Below, piece after piece: positions 26,758 to 35,267 of a DNA stretch of 64,000 nt. The translations under genes were made by a program, and so were the position numbers. This DNA is from Aeromicrobium sp. Root344 (GTDB taxonomy: Bacteria; Actinomycetota; Actinomycetes; Propionibacteriales; Nocardioidaceae), in the NCBI RefSeq assembly GCF_001425755.1, contig NZ_LMDH01000001.1, positions 2,533,625 to 2,597,624 of the forward strand, read 5' to 3'. Within the stretch, counting starts at the first letter, position 1, and every line of letters begins with the position of its first letter. The notes below the pieces were generated by a model. It was not told the origin of the DNA. It saw only the letters and a program-made list of their open reading frames with translations, and searched no databases.

Positions 26758-28760
26758 ATGCTCTCCAGCACGGCCGAGCCGTCGACGACGAAGACCGGGA
26801 TCGAGCTGAGCGGCGCGTCGGCGACGTGCGTCGACCCGCCGTCGAGCACCTCGCGCGTACGGACATCGACCCAGCGGTGGCCCGCGGGCAGGTAGACCTC
26901 GCGTGACGTCGCACCCGGCTCCGTCACCGGCGCGACGAGGATCGAGTCGCCGAACATGAACTCGTCCTCGACGCCCCACGCCTGCGGGTCGTCGGGGTGG
27001 TCGACGAACAGGGGTCGCATGGGCGGCAAGCCGGTCGCCGAGGCGATCGCCATGTGGTCGTGGATGTAGGGCCGCAGGCGCTCGCGCAGCCGCAGGACGT
27101 CCGAGATGATCCCGTACGCCTCGTCGCCGAAGGCCCAGACCTCGTTGGGCCCGCCGGTCTGGGCGTAGCTGGTGGGCGTACGCGGGTCGCGGTCGCCGTG
27201 CAGGCGGAACAGCGGGCAGAACACGCCGAACTGGAACCAGCGGACCATGAGCTCCTGGTACGCCGGGTCGCTCGCGTCGCCGCCGTGGAACCCGCCGATG
27301 TCGGTCGTCCACCACGGGATGCCGGAGATCGCGATGTTGAGCCCGGCGCGCACCTGTTGGGTCAGCGAGAGCCACGTGGCCGGGATGTCGCCGGACCACA
27401 CCGCCGCGCCGTATCGCTGCGAGCCGGCCCACGCCGAGCGACACAGCAGGACCGTGGGCTCCTGCCCGGCCGAGGCCATCCCTTCGGCGAACATCCTGGC
27501 GTTGTCCCGTGGATAGATGTTGGCGACCTCGGCGCCGGGCCCGGCGAACAGGACGAGGTTGGCCGGGTGCGCCGGGTTGAGCTCGGGCTCGCACGCGTCG
27601 AGCCAGAAGACGCGGATGCCGAGGTCGAGGTAGTTCTGCTTGACCAGGCCCCAGACGTACGCCCTGGTCTCCGGGTTCGTGGGGTCGTAGAACGCCAACG
27701 GCAGGGGAGTGGTCATGCCCTTGTCCTGGATCGTCTGGTGGAACTCGACGCCCTGGTCGGACCCCACGAGCAGTCCACCGTCGCGATAGTCGGCGAAGTT
27801 CTCCGACAGTGGCGAGACCGTCGGCCAGATCGACACCATCAGCTCGATGCCCATGCCGGCCAGCTCGTCGACCATGGCCCGGGGGTCGGGCCACTCGGCC
27901 TCGTCGAAGCGGTAGTCGCCCATCGCCGACCAGTGGAAGTAGTCCGTCACGATGACCGACATCGGCAGCTCGCGCCGGCGGTGCTCGCGGGCGACGCCCA
28001 TCAGCTCGTCCTGGTCGAGGTAGCGCAGCTTGCTCTGCCAGAAACCGCTCGCCCAGCCGGGCAGGTCGGGGACGTGCCCGGTCGCGTCGGCGTACCTGCC
28101 GAGGATGTCGGCTGGCGTCGGTGCCGCGGTGAACCAGTAGTCGAGGCCGCGCGCCTGCGTGGCGGTCCAACGGGTGACGTCGTCGTTGAACTCCGCGCGC
28201 CCGATGCCCGGCATGTTCCACAGCAGGCCGTAGCCGCGGCTGGACAGCACGAACGGGATGTTGACCTCGGCGTTGCGCTGGACGAGGTCGAGTGACAGCC
28301 CCTTGAGGTCGAGCCGCCCGTGGGTGCGTTGGCCCATGCCGTAGAGGCGCTCGCCCGGATATGCCTGAAACTGCTGGTGGATCTCGTACGCTCCGGCGCG
28401 GTTGCCCTGGAACACCCGTGCGCCGGGCATCCAGAAGTGCTCGCGGCTCTCGGCCAGCAGCTCCTCGCCGGTGCTGGTCCGCAGGAACCGGACGAGGGGC
28501 TCGGGGTATGCCTGCTCCCTCGCGAACGTGACCTCGACCGTCACCTCGCCGTGGATCAGCTGGGCGAGGTCGCCCTCGATCTTGATGACCGGGTCCTGCG
28601 TGCCCTCGGGCACGTCGTCGAGGGCGCCGACCGAGCTCGTGGGGATCGAGAACTGCGCCGCGCGGACGCGGACGGAGTCCTGCCCCCACGCCTCGATGCG
28701 CAGACGTTCGTGACGGTGCTGGACCTCGAGGGCGGATCCGGCGGTGCGGAACATGTTCAT
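26754..28760 (-). CDS. GH31 family alpha-xylosidase/alpha-glucosidase
   Basis: A 668-residue cytoplasmic GH31 enzyme with the N-terminal beta-sandwich (1-225), the (beta/alpha)8 barrel and proximal and distal C-terminal sandwiches. The nucleophile is D388 in VFWLDACEPE and the acid/base is D458 in WSGDI. The conserved GIPWWTTDIGGF is also present. The WLDACEPE form and overall length resemble YicI-type alpha-xylosidases, but GH31 members also act on glucose and galactose linkages. It is the first enzyme after the permeases, so it probably trims the non-reducing end of the imported sugar. Confidence 0.9.
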   Translation of the reverse strand: MNMFRTAGSALEVQHRHERLRIEAWGQDSVRVRAAQFSIPTSSVGALDDVPEGTQDPVIKIEGDLAQLIHGEVTVEVTFAREQAYPEPLVRFLRTSTGEELLAESREHFWMPGARVFQGNRAGAYEIHQQFQAYPGERLYGMGQRTHGRLDLKGLSLDLVQRNAEVNIPFVLSSRGYGLLWNMPGIGRAEFNDDVTRWTATQARGLDYWFTAAPTPADILGRYADATGHVPDLPGWASGFWQSKLRYLDQDELMGVAREHRRRELPMSVIVTDYFHWSAMGDYRFDEAEWPDPRAMVDELAGMGIELMVSIWPTVSPLSENFADYRDGGLLVGSDQGVEFHQTIQDKGMTTPLPLAFYDPTNPETRAYVWGLVKQNYLDLGIRVFWLDACEPELNPAHPANLVLFAGPGAEVANIYPRDNARMFAEGMASAGQEPTVLLCRSAWAGSQRYGAAVWSGDIPATWLSLTQQVRAGLNIAISGIPWWTTDIGGFHGGDASDPAYQELMVRWFQFGVFCPLFRLHGDRDPRTPTSYAQTGGPNEVWAFGDEAYGIISDVLRLRERLRPYIHDHMAIASATGLPPMRPLFVDHPDDPQAWGVEDEFMFGDSILVAPVTEPGATSREVYLPAGHRWVDVRTREVLDGGSTHVADAPLSSIPVFVVDGSAVLESM

Positions 28761-28793
28761 ACGGGTGGAGCTCCTTGGGGAATGCGGGTTGGG

Positions 28794-29612
28794 TCAGTCC
28801 TTGACGGCGCCGGCGGTGACGCCGGCCGCGACGTAGCGCTGGGCGACGACGAGCAGGAAGGCAGCGGGGATCGAGGCGACGACGGCGGTCGCCATGATCG
28901 AGTTCCACTCCTGGTTGTTGTTGCCGATGTACTTGTAGATGCCGAGGGTGATGGGCTGCATCGAGCCGCCGCTGTTGAGCGTGCTGGCGAAGATGAAGTC
29001 CGACCAGCCCCACAGGAACGCGAACAGCGAGACCGTCACGACGGGGTTGCGGCTCACGGGCAGCACGATCGACGTGAACGTGCGCCAGCTGCCGGCACCG
29101 TCGAGCTTGGCCGCCTGCATCAGCTCGTCGGGGATGCCGGACATGAACGCCGTGAAGATCAGCACGCCGAACGGCACCGCGAGCGTCGAGTCGGCGATGA
29201 TCAGGCCCCACCAGGTGTTGATGATCCCGACGTTCAGGAAGATGGAGTAGAACCCCATCGCCATGATGATCCCGGGGATCATCTGGGCCATCAGCAGGAT
29301 GAACGTGAGGGACTTGCCGCCGGTCGGGCGCAGCTTGGCCAGCGAGTACGCCGCCGGCGCCGACACCGCGAGGGTCAGGGCGACCGTGCCGATGCCGATG
29401 GCCAGGCTCGTGCCGAGGTAGGGCAGCTGGTCCCTGAGCACGGCGCGGTAGCCGCTGAACGTCGGGTGCAGCGGGAAGAGGTAGGGCGGGTCGCGGCGCA
29501 TGTCGCCGGTGCGCATGAGCGAGACGTTGACCATCCAGTAGACCGGGAACAGCATCAGTGCGGTCAGCACGATCCCGATGACGGTCCTGGAGGTGCTCCT
29601 CGTGGCGTTCAT
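28794..29612 (-). CDS. ABC sugar transporter permease, MalG type
   Basis: A 272-residue membrane protein with six predicted helices. The cytoplasmic EAA loop that contacts the ATPase reads MQAAKLDGAGSWRTFTSIVLP. It pairs with the MalF-type permease, whose stop its ATG overlaps by four bases. No ATPase gene is in the cluster, so a shared MsiK-type ATPase elsewhere in the genome is expected, as in many actinobacterial sugar importers. The ATG at 29612 begins directly before the first helix. Confidence 0.93.
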   Translation of the reverse strand: MNATRSTSRTVIGIVLTALMLFPVYWMVNVSLMRTGDMRRDPPYLFPLHPTFSGYRAVLRDQLPYLGTSLAIGIGTVALTLAVSAPAAYSLAKLRPTGGKSLTFILLMAQMIPGIIMAMGFYSIFLNVGIINTWWGLIIADSTLAVPFGVLIFTAFMSGIPDELMQAAKLDGAGSWRTFTSIVLPVSRNPVVTVSLFAFLWGWSDFIFASTLNSGGSMQPITLGIYKYIGNNNQEWNSIMATAVVASIPAAFLLVVAQRYVAAGVTAGAVKD

Positions 29613-30565
29613 CGGTCGGCCTCGACCCGTTGGAAGCGGATGTAGAGCAGGCCGAACGCCAGCGCCACGACGATCAGGAGGTTGCCGACCGCCGCCCCGG
29701 GCCCGAAGTGGGGGAGCAGTGATCCGAAGCCGAGCTGGTACGACCAGGTGGACAGCGTCGTCGAGGAGGTGCCGGGCCCGCCCCGCGTCATGATCCAGAT
29801 GATGTCGAAGACCTTGAGCGTGTAGACGAAGCCCAGCAGCAGGGTGATCGCCGAGACCGGCTTGAGCAGTGGCAACGTGACGTGCCGGAACGTCTGCCAG
29901 CCGCTCGCGCCGTCGAGCGAGGCCGCCTCGAAGAGGTTGTCGGGGATGTTCTGCAGGCCGCTGTACAAGATGACCAGGTTGAACGGGATGCCGATCCAGA
30001 CGTTGGCGATGATCACCGCGACGAGTGACCAGGTCGGCGACGTCAGCCAGTTGATGTCCGGCAGCCCGAACGCGTTGAGCGCGGTGTTGACGACGCCCGA
30101 GTCGCTGTTGAGCATCCACGACCAGGTCGATGCCGAGACGATCATCGGCAGCAGCCACGGCACCAGGAACAGTGCGCGCAGGGTCGACGAGAGCCGGAAG
30201 TTGTTGTTGAAGAACACCGCGAGCGCGAGCCCGATGCCGTACTGGAAGGCGATCGAGACGATCGTGAAGATCGCGGTGTGGATCACCGCCGGGCCGAACG
30301 TGGGATCGGCGAACACCTCGCGGAAGTTGTCGAGCCCGATGAACGGGGCGTCGCCGGAGACGAACGACCTCACGGTGTAGTCGCGCAGGCTGAGCTCGAG
30401 GTTGCGGTACAGGGGATACGCGTAGAACGCGATCAGGTAGACGACGACCGGGACGAGATAGGCCCAGGCGACCAGGCGGGGAAGGCGAGGGCGGGGACGG
30501 CGCCCCCGCGCCGAGACCTGGGTCTCGACGCGGGGCGCCAGCGGCGCCGTTCTGGTGTTGCTCAT
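29609..30565 (-). CDS. ABC sugar transporter permease, MalF type
   Basis: A 318-residue permease. An Arg/Pro-rich cytoplasmic N-terminus (about 1-32) precedes six helices, and the EAA loop reads FEAASLDGASGWQTFRHVTLPLL. It forms the membrane channel with the following MalG-type protein. It starts 29 bp after the stop of the binding protein gene and was started at the ATG at 30565 because the family N-terminal helix follows soon after. Confidence 0.93.
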   Translation of the reverse strand: MSNTRTAPLAPRVETQVSARGRRPRPRLPRLVAWAYLVPVVVYLIAFYAYPLYRNLELSLRDYTVRSFVSGDAPFIGLDNFREVFADPTFGPAVIHTAIFTIVSIAFQYGIGLALAVFFNNNFRLSSTLRALFLVPWLLPMIVSASTWSWMLNSDSGVVNTALNAFGLPDINWLTSPTWSLVAVIIANVWIGIPFNLVILYSGLQNIPDNLFEAASLDGASGWQTFRHVTLPLLKPVSAITLLLGFVYTLKVFDIIWIMTRGGPGTSSTTLSTWSYQLGFGSLLPHFGPGAAVGNLLIVVALAFGLLYIRFQRVEADR

Positions 30566-30594
30566 GGTGAAGCTCCAGTCCGGTGGTGTGCGGG

Positions 30595-31848
30595 CTACTT
30601 GACCTTGGCTGCGGCGGCCTTCTGGGCCGTCTCCATCGCCGACTGCGGGGAGTCCGAGCCGCTCATGGCGTTCTGGAACGCACCCCACATCTGCTCGGAG
30701 ATGATCGGGTAGTTCGTGCCGAGGTTGTCGCTCGTGCGGCCCTTGGCGTCGCCGACAGCCGTGACCCACGGCGCGAGCTTCGGGTCCTTGGTCGCCTGCT
30801 CCTGCTGGGCGCTGGCGATCGGCGCGATGTAGGACAGCGTCGCGTCGGTCTTCAGCAGGTTCGCCGGGCTGGTGAGGCAGTCGATGATCTTGGTCGTCTT
30901 GGCGTACCGGGCGCTGTCCTTCTGCACCGGCGCGGCGACGAACTCACCGCCGGTCGGCACGGGCGCGCCGCCACCGTCCTTCGCGGGGATCGAGATGATG
31001 CCGTACGTGAAGCCCAGCTTCTCGGCGTTGCCCATCTGCCAGGTGCCGTTCTCGACGAAGCCGAACTTGCCGGTCTCGAACTCCTGCCACGCGGTCGTCT
31101 GGGTGTTGTTGATGACCGAGTTGGGCGCGTAGCCCTTGGACAGCCAGTCGTCCCACAGCTTGACGGCCGAGACCGCCTCGGGGGAGGACAGGTCCTTGAG
31201 GTTGGCGCCGGCGCCCCAGAACCACGGCAGGAACTGGAACGAGCCCTCTTCGGTGCCGATCCCCGAGAACGTGATGCCCTTCGAGCCCTCGTCCTTGATC
31301 TTGGCGAGCGCTGCGTTGAGCGAGTCCCAGTCCTTGATCGAGGTGGGATCGACGCCGGCCTTCTTGAGCAGGTCCGCGTTGTAGTAGAGCGCGAGCGTGT
31401 TGGCACCGATCGGCACGCCGTACGCCTTGTCGTCGAGCACGCCGGCGGCCGCGATGTTCTTGGCGAACGGCGCGGTGTCGAGCTTGAGGTCGTCGGCCGA
31501 GGCCAGGACGCCTGCGTCGGCGAGGGTCGAGATCACGGGGTTGTCGATCACGAGGATGTCGGGCGATGCGCCTTGCTGGCCGGCGAGGAGCGCCTTGTTC
31601 GTGAGGTCCGACGTGTCGTATCCCGTGCGCTTGATCGACACACCGGCGTCCTCGCCACACGACTTGACCAGCTTGACCCAGTCGGAGGAGTTGTCGAACT
31701 GCGGGTACGGGTCCCAGAACGTGTACTGCTTGGCGCTGGATCCGCCAGAGCCGCCGGAGTCACTGCCGTTGGAGCAGCCGGCGACGGTCCCGGCGAGGGC
31801 CAGGCCGGCGAGGGCCAGGCCGAGCGGCCGAAGTCGAGAGTGGGTCAT
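30595..31848 (-). CDS. ABC sugar transporter substrate-binding lipoprotein
   Basis: A 417-residue extracellular solute-binding protein of family 1. The signal ends in the lipobox VAGC with Cys25, followed by a Gly/Ser linker. The mature part has the two-lobe pattern of maltose/oligosaccharide binding proteins (YTFWDPYPQFDNSSDWVKLV, later GIGTEEGSFQFLPWFWGAGANL, rich in aromatic residues likely to stack on sugar). The operator-like palindrome 20 bp upstream of its start marks it as the first regulated gene of the importer-hydrolase operon. Confidence 0.93.
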   Translation of the reverse strand: MTHSRLRPLGLALAGLALAGTVAGCSNGSDSGGSGGSSAKQYTFWDPYPQFDNSSDWVKLVKSCGEDAGVSIKRTGYDTSDLTNKALLAGQQGASPDILVIDNPVISTLADAGVLASADDLKLDTAPFAKNIAAAGVLDDKAYGVPIGANTLALYYNADLLKKAGVDPTSIKDWDSLNAALAKIKDEGSKGITFSGIGTEEGSFQFLPWFWGAGANLKDLSSPEAVSAVKLWDDWLSKGYAPNSVINNTQTTAWQEFETGKFGFVENGTWQMGNAEKLGFTYGIISIPAKDGGGAPVPTGGEFVAAPVQKDSARYAKTTKIIDCLTSPANLLKTDATLSYIAPIASAQQEQATKDPKLAPWVTAVGDAKGRTSDNLGTNYPIISEQMWGAFQNAMSGSDSPQSAMETAQKAAAAKVK

Positions 31849-31868
31849 GAGTGAAACCTTTCGTTGTG

Positions 31869-31882
31869 TCGAACCGATTCGA
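31869..31882. promoter_or_regulatory. LacI-family operator before the importer operon
   Basis: TCGAACCGATTCGA, one base off the perfect palindrome seen before the repressor gene. It lies 20 bp upstream of the binding-protein start and between it and lacI, where a bound repressor would block the importer operon. Confidence 0.75.
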
Positions 31883-31920
31883 CAACGGGCGTCGAAAAGC
31901 GGCGGAGGGTGGGGGTGTTC

Positions 31921-32925
31921 TCAGCGGGTGCTGCCTCGGTCCACGAGCTCAGCGGCGATGAAACGGACTTCCGAGGGGTCCGTCGTGCCGGGGTTCTGGA
32001 TGCGGTGCGTCAGGCGCTCCACCGCCAGTCGGCCCAGCTTGTCCGGAGAGGACTCGACCGCCGTGTAGGGCAGGGAGAAGCTCCGGGCAAAGTCCTTGGA
32101 GTAGAGGCTGACCACCGAGAGGTCGTCGGGGACGCTCACGCCCCGGCTGTGCAGCACGGCGGGCAGCACCGCGACCGAGGCGTCGTTGTGGACGATCAGC
32201 GCGGTGGCGTTCGGCGAGGCGTCGAGGATGCGGTTGAGGCTCTGGTCGATCGCCGGCTGCCGGGACTCGCCGTAGTGGGCGGAGAACTTCACCCCGTGCT
32301 TGGTGGCCTGCTCCATCGCGGCGTCGCGGAACCGCCAGGCGTACGAGCCGCCGCGCTCGTAGACGTGCCGCGGAGGCGTGATCAGGCAGATCTCCTCGTG
32401 ACCGAGCTCGTGCAGGTGGTCGACGAGGGTGCGTGCGGCGTCCGGGAAGTCGAGGTCGAAGACGTCGAGCCCGTCGGTGTCGCCGGGGAGGCCGACCAGC
32501 ACGCCGGGCTGCCGGGCGGCGCGCAGCGAGGCGAGGCGAGGATCGTCGTGGGCGACGTCGAGCAGGATCAGGCCGTCGACCATCCCGGACTGGGCCACGC
32601 GGGTCAGCGCGGCAGCGCCATCCGCTTCGGTCATCATCAAGATGTCGTAGCCGAGAGAGCGGGCCGACTCGGTGATCGGGAGCAGGTACTGCAGCATCGC
32701 GGGCGCGAACTCGTCCTCGTGGAACTGCAGCAGCAGGCCGAGCACCATGGTCTGGGAGGTCTTGAGCGCCCGGGCCCCGGCGTTCGGAGTGAAGTTCAAC
32801 GACTTGATCGCATCGTCGATCCGGCGCCGGGTGTCGAGCGAGATCGTGCGCTTGCCGGACAGCGCGTAGGAGACCGTGCTGCGCGACACGCCAGCGGCTT
32901 TCGCGACGTCTCCGATGGTGGCCAC
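31921..32925 (-). CDS. LacI family transcriptional repressor
   Basis: A 334-residue regulator. The N-terminal DNA-binding domain (MATIGDVAKAAGVSRSTVSYALSGKRTIS, about 1-55) has the usual helix-turn-helix and a hinge helix with ARALKTSQT. A periplasmic-binding-protein-like sugar sensor covers about 60-330. It heads the sugar cluster on the same strand, and the matching palindromes before it and before the importer support repression of both its own gene and the operon, relieved by a sugar or sugar phosphate. The ligand is not evident. Confidence 0.93.
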   Translation of the reverse strand: MATIGDVAKAAGVSRSTVSYALSGKRTISLDTRRRIDDAIKSLNFTPNAGARALKTSQTMVLGLLLQFHEDEFAPAMLQYLLPITESARSLGYDILMMTEADGAAALTRVAQSGMVDGLILLDVAHDDPRLASLRAARQPGVLVGLPGDTDGLDVFDLDFPDAARTLVDHLHELGHEEICLITPPRHVYERGGSYAWRFRDAAMEQATKHGVKFSAHYGESRQPAIDQSLNRILDASPNATALIVHNDASVAVLPAVLHSRGVSVPDDLSVVSLYSKDFARSFSLPYTAVESSPDKLGRLAVERLTHRIQNPGTTDPSEVRFIAAELVDRGSTR

Positions 32926-32945
32926 CCGCTACACCCTTTCGCTGA

Positions 32946-32972
32946 TCGAACCGGTTCGACGAACCGGTTCGA
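32946..32972. promoter_or_regulatory. tandem LacI-family operators before the repressor gene
   Basis: A perfect 14-bp palindrome TCGAACCGGTTCGA at 32946-32959, immediately followed by a second copy, ACGAACCGGTTCGA at 32959-32972, sharing one base. CG at the centre of each fits LacI-family sites. They lie 20 bp upstream of the repressor start and imply tight autorepression, possibly with two repressor dimers side by side. Confidence 0.8.
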
Positions 32973-33105
32973 TGAATGTAAGGCAGGTCACACCGGCCTG
33001 ACAAGGGTCGCGTCCGGACTTTCTCGAATCCGGTGGCGCGGCCCGCCTGACTGCCGCTCAGATCACGCCCGCCGCGGTCCCAGAACCTGAGACGTACGAT
33101 CAGGC

Positions 33106-33729
33106 ATGGCTCTCTGGACGGATCGGATCCTGCCCCATCTCGTCGACAAGTCACTGTCGACAGGCGAGGTGATGAAGGCTCGGGAGCGGGTGTGCGCCGA
33201 CCTCGCCGGGCAGGTCGTCGAGCTCGGCTTCGGGTCGGGGCTCAACATCGAGAAGTATCCCGATGCCGTCGAGTCCCTCGCGGCAGTCGAGCCCTCAGAC
33301 GTGGCCTGGGGCATGTCGGCCGGTCGCCGGGCCGCCGCCCGTACGCCGATCACGCGGTCAGGTCTCGACGGCCAGTCGCTCGACGAGCCCGACAACGCGT
33401 TCGACGCAGCGTTGTCGACGTTCACGCTGTGCACGATCCCCGACGTGGAGCGGGCGTTGCATGAGGTCCGGCGCGTGCTGCGGCCCGGCGGCACCTTCCA
33501 CTTCCTCGAGCACGGGCTCGCGCCGGAGCCGGGCGTCATGCGGTGGCAGAGGCGCATGGAGCCGGTCCAGAAGGCGGTCGCTGGCGGCTGCCACCTCACG
33601 CGCGACATCCCGGGCCTCGTGCGATCCGCCGGGTTCGAGATCACCGCGCTCGAGCAGCGCTACTTCCTTGGCCCCAGGCTCGGCCGGCCCTGGTCGTACG
33701 TCCACGCAGGCGCGGCCGTGCGCCGGTGA
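33106..33729 (+). CDS. class I SAM-dependent methyltransferase
   Basis: A 207-residue Rossmann-fold methyltransferase of the Methyltransf_11 type. Motif I is VVELGFGSGLNIEKYP (about 37-52), the acidic end of strand two is AVEPSD, motif II/III is FDAALSTFTLCTIPDVERALHEVRRVLRPGG. The substrate is not predictable; the family includes ubiquinone/menaquinone-like and phospholipid methylases. A TACGAT box at 33095-33100 lies 5 bases before the ATG, so translation is probably leaderless. No coupled neighbour gives a clue. Confidence 0.85.
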   Translation: MALWTDRILPHLVDKSLSTGEVMKARERVCADLAGQVVELGFGSGLNIEKYPDAVESLAAVEPSDVAWGMSAGRRAAARTPITRSGLDGQSLDEPDNAFDAALSTFTLCTIPDVERALHEVRRVLRPGGTFHFLEHGLAPEPGVMRWQRRMEPVQKAVAGGCHLTRDIPGLVRSAGFEITALEQRYFLGPRLGRPWSYVHAGAAVRR

Positions 33730-33736
33730 GGAGCAG

Positions 33737-33943
33737 TCAGGAGGCCTTGCGCTCGGAGGCCGGCTCCTCAGTGTCCTCGCGCTGGCGGATCAGGCTCAGC
33801 ACGGGCGCCGGCAGGTTGCCTTCGCGGATCTGGGCGACCCATGCGCGTACGTGTCGGATGATGGTCGGGAGCGACAGGACGAGCGCTGCGAACACGGCGC
33901 ACAGCAGCAGTCCGGCCAATGGGCGGATGACAAGGTCGATCAT
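33737..33943 (-). CDS. small single-helix membrane protein
   Basis: A 68-residue protein starting MIDLVIRPLAGLLLCAVFAALVLSL, one transmembrane helix, then a basic amphipathic segment and an acidic tail. The ATG at 33943 has GAGGAA upstream. Function unknown. It is convergent with the methyltransferase, 7 bp between stops. Confidence 0.6.
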   Translation of the reverse strand: MIDLVIRPLAGLLLCAVFAALVLSLPTIIRHVRAWVAQIREGNLPAPVLSLIRQREDTEEPASERKAS

Positions 33944-34083
33944 GGAACCATTCCTCGGCAGGGGGAAGCAGGTGACGATCGTCGTGACGACCGGCCCATC
34001 TGCTTGAGGCGAAACGTACCTACCCACATCTACCTGCGTGAATGCCGAGACTCAAGCCGACAGGCCCCGTACGGCGAACAATC

Positions 34084-34443
34084 TCAGATGAATCTTCGCA
34101 GCTGCTCCATCGGCACGAGCCTGAGCAGGCGACGGGGCAGGCCGAGCGCCGCGAGATAGGCGGTCCCCGAGGAGTCCGACGCGTACGGAACTCCGGCGGC
34201 CCGGGTCGTCTCGGTGCGCACGGCCAGCGCGTCGACGGCCATCACGACCTGCCGGGACCGCACTTCTGCTGCCGCCGAGGTGCACTCGATGACGATCATG
34301 CATGCCTCGGTGCGCGTCGTGCCGAGTGCCTTGATCCCCGGATGGTCGAGGCGGTGGATCGCGCGCAGGATGCGCTGCTGGCGGGTCTCCGAGGAGAGCT
34401 GGTACGTCGACGTCCACGCGGGGTGCTGCGGCGTCGACGTCAT
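34084..34443 (-). CDS. hypothetical protein, 119 residues
   Basis: A basic, alpha/beta protein without signal or membrane segment. The central part CMIVIECTSAAAEVRSRQVVMAVDALAVRTE reads as a strand-helix unit, and the C-terminal stretch is Leu/Arg rich (YLAALGLPRRLLRLVPMEQLRRFI). I do not recognise the family. Divergent from the OsmC gene across about 115 bp. Confidence 0.6.
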   Translation of the reverse strand: MTSTPQHPAWTSTYQLSSETRQQRILRAIHRLDHPGIKALGTTRTEACMIVIECTSAAAEVRSRQVVMAVDALAVRTETTRAAGVPYASDSSGTAYLAALGLPRRLLRLVPMEQLRRFI

Positions 34444-34558
34444 GCGTCCAGCCTAGGAGCGGTCCGTGGACGCCGACCTCGATTCGCTGGGCACGGCACG
34501 TGAACTTTGGGTGCCGATTCCGTGAACGGGACAGCCTGTGGACTGGGTACTGTCGAGC

Positions 34559-35065
34559 ATGACCGACTCCACGCTGAGTGCTGTGCAGGGCCCGCTCAAG
34601 CAGCAGTACCGCGACGACCCGGGCTCGGCGGTCGTCACGCTGACGTCGTCAGGGCACCTCGGGGACGGGGTCAGCTGCTCGCTGGACACCGGACGTGCGA
34701 TGGCGGCCGCCGGCCTGCACCCTGCCGCGGGCGGTGACGGCACCCAGCTGTGCTCCGGCGACATGCTGCTGGAGGCGCTGGTCGCGTGCGCCGGTGTGAC
34801 GTTGAGCGCCGTCGCGACGTCGCTCGGCATCGATGTTCGCGGGGGAACCATCAGGGCCGAAGGGGATCTCGACTTCCGTGGCACCCTCGCGGTCGACAAG
34901 GAGGTCCCGGTCGGCTTCACCGACATCCGGCTGTCGTTCGAGCTCGACACCGACGCGGAGCCCGACCAGCTGGCCACGCTCGAGCGGCTGACCGAGCGCT
35001 ACTGCGTCGTGCTCCAGACCATCCGGACGGCACCGCGCCTCAGCGTGTCGACGACCGCGAGCTGA
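34559..35065 (+). CDS. OsmC family protein
   Basis: A 168-residue OsmC/Ohr-fold protein. The family Cys in LVACAGVTLSAVA sits on the central helix. A second Cys near the C-terminus, in TERYCVVLQTI, matches the usual position, so the peroxidase-type Cys pair seems present. Members reduce organic hydroperoxides or handle electrophiles. The ATG at 34559 is chosen over a GTG 21 bases upstream because a TACTGT box at 34548-34553 places the transcript start at the ATG. Confidence 0.87.
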   Translation: MTDSTLSAVQGPLKQQYRDDPGSAVVTLTSSGHLGDGVSCSLDTGRAMAAAGLHPAAGGDGTQLCSGDMLLEALVACAGVTLSAVATSLGIDVRGGTIRAEGDLDFRGTLAVDKEVPVGFTDIRLSFELDTDAEPDQLATLERLTERYCVVLQTIRTAPRLSVSTTAS

Positions 35066-35102
35066 CCGCTTGACGCCTGCCCTGACGGGGTACGCCGGGC
35101 GT

Positions 35103-35264
35103 ATGGCTGATCCCAAGGATGCGCGCAACGACAACACCGACGAGGGCGGCGAGCTCGCCAACCAGGGTCCGGTGCCGCCCGAGCCCGAGGACGTCAGCGA
35201 CACGGGGGAGCGCCGCGGCGACCTCGCCCCGCAGGCCGGCGGTCCGGCGGAGGAGGACGACTGA
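35103..35264 (+). CDS. small acidic disordered protein
   Basis: A 53-residue protein dominated by Asp, Glu, Gly and Pro, with no hydrophobic core, starting MADPKDARNDNTDEGG. It is 37 bp downstream of the OsmC gene on the same strand and may share its transcript. Such short acidic proteins are frequent in actinobacteria and have no assigned role. It stops 3 bp before the end of the convergent YibE/F gene. Confidence 0.55.
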   Translation: MADPKDARNDNTDEGGELANQGPVPPEPEDVSDTGERRGDLAPQAGGPAEEDD

Positions 35265-35267
35265 CGC

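Noticed and set aside
26754..29211. Long open frame continuing GH127 upstream through GH31 and into the permease gene
   Set aside because: It lacks protein-like composition and lies antisense or out of frame with clear families; GH127 begins at the GTG at 26757.
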